The position numbers were made by a program, and so were the translations under genes. From Actinomycetes bacterium (lineage in GTDB: Bacteria > Actinomycetota > Acidimicrobiia > Acidimicrobiales > GCA-2861595), in the NCBI GenBank assembly GCA_023264975.1, contig JAHFUS010000021.1, forward strand, positions 1 to 53,545: a stretch of 53,545 nucleotides of DNA, in the 5' to 3' direction. Below, in pieces: positions 7,756 to 14,808 of this stretch. A model generated the notes under the pieces. The model made no database searches, was not told the origin of the DNA, and saw only the letters and a program-made list of their open reading frames with translations. Positions within the stretch are counted from its first letter, which is position 1; every line of letters starts with the position of its first letter.

Positions 7756-8271
7756 TCAAGAGCTGAAATCCTCCGGGCGGATGCCCTCGATGAACTGGCG
7801 GAACTGCGAGACCAGCTCGTCGGGGGCCGTCTCGTCGTCGTCGTCGGCGGCGTCGAGCACCACGCCGGCGGCGTCGAGCAGGTCGTCCTCGGCGAAGATC
7901 GGCGTGCCCGTGCGGGCGGCCAGGGCGATGGCGTCGGACGGCCGGGCCGAGACGACCTGGGACTCTCCGCCGTGGCGCAAGTGCAGTTCGGCGTAGTAGG
8001 TGCCGCTGCGCCCGTCCTCGCCCATGCGCAACTCGGTGACCACGACCCGCTCCAGGGTGGCGCCCAGGGCCACGAGGAGGTCGCGCATGAGGTCGTGGGT
8101 CATGGGCCGCGGCGGCACGACCTCTTGTAGAGCGAAGGCGATGGCGGTGGCCTCGGGCGCGCCGATGAAGATGGGCAGCGTGCGCCGGGCGCCCTCGACC
8201 TCCTGGAGCAGCACGACCGGATTGTTGGTGGGCAGCTCCACGCGTACTGCGGCGAGGTGCATCTCCACCAT
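7756..8271 (-). CDS. Bifunctional nuclease family protein (DUF151)
   Basis: A 171-residue DUF151 protein. Relatives include plant bifunctional DNase/RNase and mycobacterial Rv1829. Visible family features are LPIFIGAPEATAIAFALQ, the RPMTHDLM segment (residues about 55-62) and ARPSDAIALAARTGTPIFAED. The C terminus is acidic (DAADDDDETAPDE). It lies in the conserved MerR / DUF151 / FtsR / FHA order. The in vivo substrate of bacterial members is not established. Confidence 0.92.
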   Translation of the reverse strand: MVEMHLAAVRVELPTNNPVVLLQEVEGARRTLPIFIGAPEATAIAFALQEVVPPRPMTHDLMRDLLVALGATLERVVVTELRMGEDGRSGTYYAELHLRHGGESQVVSARPSDAIALAARTGTPIFAEDDLLDAAGVVLDAADDDDETAPDELVSQFRQFIEGIRPEDFSS

Positions 8272-8280
8272 GAGGCCACC

Positions 8281-8838
8281 CTACCGTGCGAAGAACTGCT
8301 CCACGTGCGCATCGGGATCGGTGCGCAACGCCGCCAGGTCCCCCGCAGCCACGAGTTCCAGGTTCCGGTAGCGCTCGGCGAAATCGAGGCCGTAGCCGAC
8401 CACGAAGTCGTCGCCGATCGTGAAGCCCACGAAGCGCACCAGCGTGGGCACGATGCGCCTGGTGGCCTTGTCGAGCAGCGCGCAGACTTCGAGGCTGCGC
8501 GGGCCGCGCCGGGCCAACTGGCCGAGCAGGTAGGTGAGGGTGAGCCCGGTGTCGACGATGTCCTCGACCAGCACCACGTCGCGCCCGGCGATGTCGATGT
8601 CGAGGTCCTTCACGAGGCGGACCCTGCCGGTGTCGGGCGCGTACGACGAGATGGCCAGGAAGTCCACTTCGGGGACGATCGACAGCGCCCGCACCAGGTC
8701 GGCCAGGAACGGGACGCTGCCCTTGAGCACGGCGACGAGCACCACGCCGTCGCCGTAGACGGCGGAGATCTCGTCCGCCAACCGGGCCACGCCGGCGCGC
8801 AGCTCGTCGACCGGGATCAGGACTCGGGCGTCGGTCAT
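8281..8838 (-). CDS. hpt: Hypoxanthine phosphoribosyltransferase
   Basis: A 185-residue purine salvage enzyme that makes IMP or GMP from hypoxanthine or guanine and PRPP. The PRPP loop VLVEDIVDTGLT spans residues 89-100, and the substrate lid region SSYAPDTGRVRLVKDLD precedes it. The C terminus GYGLDFAERYRNL is typical. ATG at 8838. In many actinobacteria hpt sits between tilS and ftsH. Here it is inserted between the FtsR and DUF151 genes, while ftsH lies 6 kb away on the other strand. Confidence 0.95.
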   Translation of the reverse strand: MTDARVLIPVDELRAGVARLADEISAVYGDGVVLVAVLKGSVPFLADLVRALSIVPEVDFLAISSYAPDTGRVRLVKDLDIDIAGRDVVLVEDIVDTGLTLTYLLGQLARRGPRSLEVCALLDKATRRIVPTLVRFVGFTIGDDFVVGYGLDFAERYRNLELVAAGDLAALRTDPDAHVEQFFAR

Positions 8839-8863
8839 GACCGGCCCGGGAGAACGCGGTGGC

Positions 8864-9940
8864 TCACCCGCCGGAGAGGCGGCGCAGCGACTGGCGCAAC
8901 ACGGCCGCCCGCAGGCTCTGGCCCAGGCGGGTGAGCTCTTCGAGGGACTCCACCGCCTGGCGGCGGGCCTCGGGGTTGCGCTGCTTGAGCAGCGGCGTGA
9001 CTATCTGCTCGAACAGGCCGGCCTCGCGTTCGGCCGAGTTCTTGTAGATCCGCAGGTGACGGCCCTCGATGCCGAAGCTGGCGAAGCCCACGGCCAGGTT
9101 GGCCACGACCAGCGCCTCCTCGTCGTAGTACACGGTGCCGGCCACTGGCCGGCCGGCGATGAACCCGTACCTCTCCAGCTCCCGAAGGCGGTCGTAGGGC
9201 AGGCCGGTGGCCGAGGCCAGTTCCTCGAGGGAGAGGCTCACGCCGGTCATGCCCGCCGACAGGCTGGTGGCGTGTGCGGCGGCGGGCGGCGGCCTGGTGG
9301 GCGGTGACGGCGGCGGAGACGGCTCACCCGCCGGCGGGGTGGCAGCAGCCTGGGCGGGGCCAGGGGCCACTGCGGGTGAGGCGGCCATCGCCACCTCGGC
9401 CACTGGGGCCGTGGGCGCATGACCGGCGGCCTGGGCCGGCGAAGCGGGCGGGGCGCCAACCGGCGTTGGTGAAGCGGGCTGGGCGGCAACCGGCGTTGGT
9501 GAAGCGGGCTGGGCGGCAACCGGCGTTGGTGAAGCGGGCTGGGCGGCAGCCCGGGCGGCGGGCGGCGGGGCGGCGGCGGTCACCGGCCCGGGCCCAGGCG
9601 GCGCCACCGGGGGTGCGTCGACCACGGCGGTGGCGGGACTGTCCCTACCGGCGGCGGGCGCCGGCCGGCCGTCGTCGGCACCGTCGTCGTCGCCCGTGCT
9701 CACACCGAGGCGGCCCTTGATCACCTTCAGGGGCAGGAAGTGCTCGCGCTGCTGGCGCAGGATCCACCGCAGCCGATCGACGTCGGGCTCGTAGAACTTC
9801 CGGTACCCCGAAGCCGTACGTTCGGGGTCGAGCAGGCCCTGGCTCTCCAGGAAGCGGATCTTCGAGATGGTGACGTCGGGGAACTCGTCCTTGAGTAGGG
9901 ACAGCACCTCACCTATGGACAGGTACGCCCGGTCCCCCAC
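8864..9940 (-). CDS. FtsR-like MerR-family regulator with long Pro/Ala linker
   Basis: A 358-residue protein. The N-terminal winged helix (1-80: LSIGEVLSLLKDEFPDVTI, SGYRKFYEPDVDRLRWIL) and C-terminal helical domain (231-358: VSLSLEELASATGL, FGIEGRHLRIYKNSAEREAGL) match Rv1828 and C. glutamicum FtsR, an activator of ftsZ. The normal protein is about 250 residues. Here the domains are separated by roughly 150 residues of Ala/Pro-rich sequence with three tandem copies of a ten-residue unit (AAQPASPTPV type). GTG start at 9940, six bases after the FHA gene. Confidence 0.88.
   Translation of the reverse strand: MGDRAYLSIGEVLSLLKDEFPDVTISKIRFLESQGLLDPERTASGYRKFYEPDVDRLRWILRQQREHFLPLKVIKGRLGVSTGDDDGADDGRPAPAAGRDSPATAVVDAPPVAPPGPGPVTAAAPPPAARAAAQPASPTPVAAQPASPTPVAAQPASPTPVGAPPASPAQAAGHAPTAPVAEVAMAASPAVAPGPAQAAATPPAGEPSPPPSPPTRPPPAAAHATSLSAGMTGVSLSLEELASATGLPYDRLRELERYGFIAGRPVAGTVYYDEEALVVANLAVGFASFGIEGRHLRIYKNSAEREAGLFEQIVTPLLKQRNPEARRQAVESLEELTRLGQSLRAAVLRQSLRRLSGG
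9451..9540. repeat. In-frame 30-bp tandem repeat (minisatellite), three copies
   Basis: Three consecutive 30-bp units at 9451-9480, 9481-9510 and 9511-9540. The second and third are identical and the first has one mismatch, with a partial fourth unit after 9541. Each unit encodes ten residues of the FtsR linker. A period divisible by three lets copy number vary without breaking the gene. Confidence 0.92.
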
Positions 9941-9946
9941 CGACGC

Positions 9947-10426
9947 TCACACCTCGCCGGCGGCGAGGAAGACGAGCTTGAACTTGCCGATCTGCACCTC
10001 GTCGCCGTGGGCCAGCGGCGCCTCGTCGAGGCGCTCCCGGTTCAGGTACGTGCCGTTCAGCGAGCCGACGTCGCGCACGACATAGCCAGGGCCCTGGCGC
10101 ACGAACTCGGCGTGGCGCCGCGACACGGTGATGTCGTCGAGGAAGATCTCGCTGTCGGGATGACGGCCGGCGCGGGTGGTGTCGGCCTCCAGCATGAACC
10201 GGGAGCCGGCGTTGGGGCCCCGCTTCACCATCATCATCCCCATGCCCTCGGGGATTCCTTCCATGCTGACGCTCAGGTCGTCCTCGCCGGCGTCCCCCGT
10301 CGCCTCGTTGGTGAACACGATGGTGGTCTCCTCACCTCCGGCGGCCAGCACGCCACCGCAGGACGAGCAGAAGTTGGCCCCGACGGGATTGCGATGGCCA
10401 CACCGGTTACAGAACACGCCATCCAC
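9947..10426 (-). CDS. garA: GarA/OdhI-like FHA protein with N-terminal zinc ribbon
   Basis: About 159 residues. A CxxC...CxxC zinc ribbon (FCNRCGH to FCSSCGG) is followed by the EETTIVF stretch that corresponds to the phosphorylated ETT site of GarA, and then an FHA domain with GRHPDSEIFLDDITVSRRH and GSLNGTYLNRE. In mycobacteria and corynebacteria, GarA/OdhI inhibits 2-oxoglutarate dehydrogenase until phosphorylated by Ser/Thr kinases such as PknB or PknG. I chose GTG at 10426, directly after the gcvH stop, with GGCGGA upstream. The frame is open further into gcvH. Canonical GarA lacks the zinc ribbon. Confidence 0.9.
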   Translation of the reverse strand: MDGVFCNRCGHRNPVGANFCSSCGGVLAAGGEETTIVFTNEATGDAGEDDLSVSMEGIPEGMGMMMVKRGPNAGSRFMLEADTTRAGRHPDSEIFLDDITVSRRHAEFVRQGPGYVVRDVGSLNGTYLNRERLDEAPLAHGDEVQIGKFKLVFLAAGEV

Positions 10427-10427
10427 G

Positions 10428-10823
10428 CTATTCCGCCGGAGCGTCGCCCGAGACCAGAGCCCGGTACGCCTCCGCATCGAGCAACCCCTCGAAGCTGGCC
10501 GAGTCGGTCGGCGCGATCACGCAGATCCAGCCTTCGCCGTAGGGATCCTCGTTCACCCGCTGCGGTGCGTCGACCAGCGCCGAGTTGACCTCGATGACGT
10601 GGCCGGCGACCGGCGCGTAGATGTCGGACACCGACTTGGTGGACTCGACCTCGCTGAACGACGCCCCCACTTCGACCGTCGTGCCCGGTTCGGGGAGCTG
10701 CACGAACACCACGTCGCCCAGTGCGTCCTGGGCGAAGTCGGTGATGCCGATGCGGATGCCGCCGTCGTCCAGCCGGGCCCATTCGTGGTCGGCGGTGTAC
10801 CGGAGCTCGGCGGGAACGTTCAT
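10428..10823 (-). CDS. gcvH: Glycine cleavage system H protein
   Basis: A 131-residue lipoyl carrier. The lipoylated residue is K63 in ESTKSVSD, the usual position. N-terminal RYTADHEWARLDD and the NEDPYGEGWICVI segment are diagnostic. It shuttles the aminomethyl and dihydrolipoyl groups between the P, T and L proteins. It is separated from gcvT-gcvPA-gcvPB by six genes, but all are on the same strand, and the same separation exists in M. tuberculosis (Rv1826 versus Rv1832). The FHA gene begins immediately after its stop. Confidence 0.96.
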   Translation of the reverse strand: MNVPAELRYTADHEWARLDDGGIRIGITDFAQDALGDVVFVQLPEPGTTVEVGASFSEVESTKSVSDIYAPVAGHVIEVNSALVDAPQRVNEDPYGEGWICVIAPTDSASFEGLLDAEAYRALVSGDAPAE

Positions 10824-10860
10824 CGGTGGAGAACCTCCGTGGCGGCGTCTGGAGCGCCTG

Positions 10861-11658
10861 TCAAGGGCCGGACCCTACCGGACGCGCCACCCGGAAGGCG
10901 GGGGCGCGTGCGAGGGCGGGCACGTTGAGCTTGGCCGACCGTGCCACCTCGGCCCGGACCCCCCTGAGGGCGTCGAGGGTGTCGAGCACGCCGCCGGGAA
11001 TCTTGAGCCCTCCTTCAAGGGTGGTGGCCTGGCCGATGGCGGTGATCCGGAACGGTGCCGACAACGGGCTGGCGTCGAGGAGGACGCGCCCCTCCCGCTC
11101 GGCCAGCGACGACGCCACGCCGACGCGAATGTCGTTGATGGCCACCGCCTCGGCGCCCGCGTCGCGCAGCTCCTGCACCGCGTCGATGACGGCGTCGTAG
11201 CCGACGGCGCCCTCGGGGTCGTCCACCACCAGGGTGATGCCAGGGCCGGTGACGGCCACCGTGCCCGCCAGCACCGCCAGGGCATCGATCTGGGAACGGG
11301 CGGCACGATCGGCAGCGCCGTCCTGGCGCGAGCTGTTGCGCAGGTTGACGAGCTGGAGCTTGAGGTCGCTGATCTCGTCGCGCAAGGAGTCGGCCTCGTC
11401 GGTGAGGCTGGCCAGGATCCGGGCCAGGTCCTTCTCGCTCTCCGCCTCCAGGCGCTGGCGGAACCGCTCGCTGGTTCCCATCTGGCCGACGAGGAGGAAG
11501 CCGACGACGGCCGTGGCCACCACCACGAGGGCAGGGCCGGAACCGAGGGACCGCGCCCGGTCGCCGGCCGCCCGCCGGGTGGGCGCACCGGCCGGGCGCC
11601 CACCGGTCCGCACCCAGCGCCGGCGCAGGCGGCCCAGCTCCGTGCCGAGCGAGATCAC
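10861..11658 (-). CDS. DUF881 family protein, second copy
   Basis: A 265-residue protein with a basic cytoplasmic N terminus, one membrane helix (residues about 40-58, ALVVVATAVVGFLLVGQ), a coiled-coil stretch (RFRQRLEAESEKDLARI) and the DUF881 domain (VTGPGITLVVDDPEG, AGAEAVAINDIRVGV). Start GTG at 11658 has GGAGG six bases upstream, 13 bases after the small basic protein stop. Position and fold match Rv1825. The role is probably at the cell envelope or division site, from context only. Confidence 0.9.
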   Translation of the reverse strand: MISLGTELGRLRRRWVRTGGRPAGAPTRRAAGDRARSLGSGPALVVVATAVVGFLLVGQMGTSERFRQRLEAESEKDLARILASLTDEADSLRDEISDLKLQLVNLRNSSRQDGAADRAARSQIDALAVLAGTVAVTGPGITLVVDDPEGAVGYDAVIDAVQELRDAGAEAVAINDIRVGVASSLAEREGRVLLDASPLSAPFRITAIGQATTLEGGLKIPGGVLDTLDALRGVRAEVARSAKLNVPALARAPAFRVARPVGSGP

Positions 11659-11671
11659 ACCGCCTCCGTCC

Positions 11672-11998
11672 TCATCCGCCCACCAGGCGGCGCCTGATGG
11701 CGGCCACGTTCTGGAAGATGCGGATGCCGAGCACCACGACGACGGCGGTGACGAGGTCGACCGACAGCTGGTCGCCCAGCCACACCAGGGCGATGGCCAC
11801 CAGGGCGTTCGAAAGGAAGGAGATGACGAAGATACGGTCGTTGAAGGTGCGTTCAAGCGACGACCGCACGCCGCCCAGGGTGGCGTCGAGGGCGGCGACG
11901 ACGGCCATGGCCACGTACCGCGACAGGTCCTGGGGAACGGTGGGCTGGAGCAGCACGGCGACGAGCGCCCCGATGGCGAGGCCGATCAGCGGGAGCAT
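11672..11998 (-). CDS. sbp: Small basic family protein (DUF1290)
   Basis: A 108-residue integral membrane protein with three hydrophobic segments (LIGLAIGALVAVLL, AMAVVAALDATLGGV, VTAVVVVLGIRIFQNV) and a basic C terminus (IRRRLVGG). RSSLERTFNDRIFVISFLSN is characteristic of the family, known as Sbp in Gram-positive bacteria and Rv1824 in M. tuberculosis. It is flanked by two DUF881 genes with 2-base and 13-base gaps, so all three are almost certainly one transcript. Confidence 0.93.
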   Translation of the reverse strand: MLPLIGLAIGALVAVLLQPTVPQDLSRYVAMAVVAALDATLGGVRSSLERTFNDRIFVISFLSNALVAIALVWLGDQLSVDLVTAVVVVLGIRIFQNVAAIRRRLVGG

Positions 11999-12000
11999 CT

Positions 12001-12702
12001 CTAGGAGGGCTGGGCCGAGGTGATGGCCACCCGCCCGGCGTAGGCGGGGACGGTCAGCTCCCGTTGCTGGACACTGAAGCCGAGGCCGAACAGCTTCGTC
12101 CAGCGGTCGAAGCGCCGGGCGATCTGGCTGCCCTCGAAGGCCTTGCGGTCGGTGCCGATGGCCGAGACCCTGTAGGGCGGGCTGAGGGGGCGGAAGTTCA
12201 CGACGATGGTGTCGCCGGCCGCCCGGATGGCTGTGGTGGCCACCAGCCGGCTGTCGTTGACCGCCACCGCCTCGGCCCCGGCCGCGAACAGGGCGTTCAC
12301 CACCAGCTGCAGGTCGGAGTCGTGGATGCGGAAGGCGCCGGCGTCCTCCTCGGTGTTCGGCTTGCGCGCCGAGTCTTTCAGGGTCACCGTGAGGCCCTTT
12401 CCCTTCACGGCGACGGTGCCGGCCTGCATCGCCAGAGTGGCGGCCGCGTCGGCGTCAGCCCGGTCGAGCCGGCCGCGCCGGGCCACCTGGCGTTGCGCGT
12501 CGGCCACCTCGCCCCGCAGCAGTTGGAGGGCCTCGTCCTGCTCGGCCACCAGTGATCGCCTGCGCTGGATCAGGTCGATCAGCTCGGTCTTGCGGGGCTG
12601 CGCCTCCCGCCGGGCGTCGCCGGCCGACGACGCCGCCGTCACCAGCAGGAAGCCCAGCACAGCGCAGGCACCGGCGAGGACGAGGGACGGCGGGCGTTGC
12701 AC
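12001..12702 (-). CDS. DUF881 family protein, first copy
   Basis: About 233 residues: a short N terminus, a membrane or signal helix (LVLAGACAVLGFLLVTAASS), an amphipathic coiled region (ELIDLIQRRRSLVAEQDEAL) and the DUF881 core (VKGKGLTVTLKD, LQLVVNALFAAGAEAVAVNDSRLV). GTG at 12702 is preceded by GGGGGAG. An ATG at 12750 would add 16 residues without a hydrophobic benefit. It heads the DUF881-Sbp-DUF881 trio, in the position of Rv1823. The function is unknown beyond its association with division and peptidoglycan genes in other actinobacteria. Confidence 0.88.
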   Translation of the reverse strand: MQRPPSLVLAGACAVLGFLLVTAASSAGDARREAQPRKTELIDLIQRRRSLVAEQDEALQLLRGEVADAQRQVARRGRLDRADADAAATLAMQAGTVAVKGKGLTVTLKDSARKPNTEEDAGAFRIHDSDLQLVVNALFAAGAEAVAVNDSRLVATTAIRAAGDTIVVNFRPLSPPYRVSAIGTDRKAFEGSQIARRFDRWTKLFGLGFSVQQRELTVPAYAGRVAITSAQPS

Positions 12703-12793
12703 ACGTCCATTCTCCCCCGCCGGAGGGTGCTGCTGAACACCAATATGCAAGTCGCCGATCTGATCGGAGGATGACCAGGCCCGGCGCCGGACG

Positions 12794-13261
12794 CTACAGC
12801 GCCTTCAGGAGGTTGGCGGCCGTGTCCTTGGGGCTGACTTTGTACCAGGCCTCAGCTACGACGCCCTTCCCGTCGACCAGGAAGGCGGACCGGACGATGC
12901 CCATGTACTTCTTGCCGTACATGCTTTTCTCGCCCCACGCGCCGTACGCCTCGGCCACCGCGTGGTCGCTATCGGACAGCAGCAAGAAGCCGAGGCCGTT
13001 CTTCTCGTCGAACTTGGCCTGCTTGGCCGGCGTGTCGGGGCTGAGGCCGAGGACGACCGTGTCGCCGATGTCGGCGGCGACGTCGCGAAGTCCGCACGCC
13101 TGGGCCGTGCAACCCGGTGTGTCGGCCTTTGAATAGAAGAAGAGCAGGTGGCGCGCCCTGCGCTGCCTGAGCGCCCTGCGCAGCGAGAAGGGCTCACCGC
13201 GTTGGTCGAGCAGGGTGAAGTCGGGGGCTTTGTCACCGGGCTTGAGCGGCATGGCGTCCAC
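12794..13261 (-). CDS. bcp: Thioredoxin-dependent peroxiredoxin, BCP/PrxQ type
   Basis: A 155-residue peroxiredoxin that reduces hydrogen peroxide and organic hydroperoxides. The peroxidatic cysteine C51 lies in KADTPGCTAQACGLRD, and the resolving C56 is five residues later, the atypical 2-Cys PrxQ arrangement. The SDSDHAVAEAYGAWGEKSMYGKKYMGIVRS region is standard for BCP. ATG at 13261, with an alternative ATG at 13252. M. tuberculosis carries bcpB near hisI/trpE. Here the gene sits beside the DEAD-box and DUF881 genes. Confidence 0.95.
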   Translation of the reverse strand: MDAMPLKPGDKAPDFTLLDQRGEPFSLRRALRQRRARHLLFFYSKADTPGCTAQACGLRDVAADIGDTVVLGLSPDTPAKQAKFDEKNGLGFLLLSDSDHAVAEAYGAWGEKSMYGKKYMGIVRSAFLVDGKGVVAEAWYKVSPKDTAANLLKAL

Positions 13262-13368
13262 CGTAGGTGGCGTCGTGCCCGGGCGTCCCAGCGATCCCGG
13301 TCACCCGAACCTTCTGCGCGACGCCGTGAATCGACACCGAAGGGCAAGGACACGGGCCCTGAACGCTG

Positions 13369-14589
13369 TCAGCGGGTGCGGCGCCCCCCGACGGCAGCGG
13401 CGGCGGGGCGCGGCACGGGCGGCAGCTGCGCCTCGGCGGGGTCCCACGAGGCCAGGTCGGCCAGGCGCTCGTCGTTGGAGAACACCTCGACGAAGGGCTG
13501 GCGCACCCCGATCCGCTTCTGGAGGCGCTCGACCTCGAGCTCCTGGTCCCAGAGCACGAGGGTGACCACTACGCCTTCCTCGCCCGCCCGGGCGGTCCGC
13601 CCGGAGCGGTGGAGGTAGGCCTTGTGGTCCTCGGGCGGGTCGTAGTGGATCACCACGTCGATGCCCTCGACGTGGATGCCGCGTGCGGCGACGTCGGTGG
13701 CGACCAGCACGGGGAGCTTGCCGGCGGTGAAGTCCTTGAGCGCCTTCTCCCGCTGCTGCTGGCGCAGATCGCCGTGGATGACGCCCACGGCCAGGCCCTC
13801 ACGCTCGAGCTGGAGGGCCAGGCGGTCGGCCCCCCGCTTGGTGCGGACGAACACGAGGGTGCGCTTCTGGCTTCGGGCCACCGAGGCAGCGACCTTGGGC
13901 TTGTCCATCTGGTGGACCTTCAAGAAGCGGTGGGACATCTCCTCGACGGTGGGCTGGTCGGACTCGACCTCGTGGCGCACCGGGTCCTTCAGGTACATCT
14001 TCACCACGTGGTCGACGTCGCCGTCGAGGGTGGCGGAAAACAGCAGCGTCTGGTGGTCACTCTGGATGCGGCGCAGGAACCACTCGACCTGGGGCAGGAA
14101 CCCCATGTCGGCCATGCGGTCGGCCTCGTCGAGCACCACGTGCTTCACGCCGGCGACGCTGACCGACCCCCGCTCACCCAGGTCGATGAGGCGACCCGGC
14201 GTGGCGATGACGATGTCGGCGCCGCTCGAAACCTCGGCCACCTGGCGCTCCATGCTGGCCCCGCCGTAGACGGCGGCGACCTTGCGGCCACGGATAGCGG
14301 CCAGGGGCGACAGCACGGCCGCCACCTGTACGGCCAGCTCACGGGTGGGCACGAGCACGAGCGAGTCGGGTCGGCCGGGGGGGGACGGCTTGCTCAACTC
14401 GAGCAGGGCGAGGCCGAAGGCGAGGGTCTTGCCGGAGCCGGTCTTGGCCTTCCCGCACACGTCGCGCCCGGCCAGGGCGTCGGGAAGCGTGAGGGCCTGA
14501 ATGGGGAACGGCTCCTCGATCCCGTCCCTGGCCAGAGCGGCGACCAGGTCTGCGGACACGCCGAGCGCGGCGAACGTCGTCTTCTGCAA
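13369..14589 (-). CDS. DEAD-box ATP-dependent RNA helicase
   Basis: A 406-residue RNA helicase with all core motifs: Q-motif (FPIQALTLPDAL), Walker A AKTGSGKT (48-55), PTRELAVQ, TPGRLIDL, DEAD, LLFSATL, VFVRTKRGADRL, TDVAARGIHVEG and HRSGRTARAG. The start is a TTG at 14589 with GAGGAG eight bases upstream, which puts FAALGVSADL at the right distance from the Q-motif. The frame stays open far upstream, but only antisense to ftsH. It is divergent from ftsH across 219 bp. The C-terminal tail is short, so this is a compact RhlE/CsdA-like enzyme. Confidence 0.93.
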   Translation of the reverse strand: MQKTTFAALGVSADLVAALARDGIEEPFPIQALTLPDALAGRDVCGKAKTGSGKTLAFGLALLELSKPSPPGRPDSLVLVPTRELAVQVAAVLSPLAAIRGRKVAAVYGGASMERQVAEVSSGADIVIATPGRLIDLGERGSVSVAGVKHVVLDEADRMADMGFLPQVEWFLRRIQSDHQTLLFSATLDGDVDHVVKMYLKDPVRHEVESDQPTVEEMSHRFLKVHQMDKPKVAASVARSQKRTLVFVRTKRGADRLALQLEREGLAVGVIHGDLRQQQREKALKDFTAGKLPVLVATDVAARGIHVEGIDVVIHYDPPEDHKAYLHRSGRTARAGEEGVVVTLVLWDQELEVERLQKRIGVRQPFVEVFSNDERLADLASWDPAEAQLPPVPRPAAAAVGGRRTR

Positions 14590-14808
14590 CGGGGAACTCC
14601 TCGGTATTCTCGGGGTGGGCCTGCCTCGCACCCGAGTCCGGAAGGAGTCGATGAGGTGAGCCCGCGAACGACGCACCCTGCGTTGTTCGCAAGGCAAGGA
14701 TACCTCACCCGGTGTGAACTTCTGAGATCTACTCAAATCCACCCCGTGGATTGCCGACGAAGATGGGAAGAAGGTGAGTTGTCTGGACTCGCCACGAAAG
14801 GCCTCCTC
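14590..14808. other. Divergent intergenic region, DEAD-box helicase / ftsH
   Basis: 219 bp between two divergent starts. It contains the helicase ribosome site (GAGGAG) at its left end and a relatively A/T-rich patch around 14690-14760, where promoters for both genes should lie. I could not assign convincing -35/-10 pairs, and I see no other gene or strong hairpin. Confidence 0.4.

Noticed and set aside
9451-9540. Could the 30-bp repeats be a CRISPR array?
   Set aside because: Units are directly adjacent without spacers, in frame inside a gene, and no cas genes are near.
13609-14808. FtsH frame stays open about 400 codons upstream of the chosen start
   Set aside because: The upstream part is antisense to the DEAD-box helicase and has no FtsH homology; the normal N-terminal membrane helix begins after 14809.
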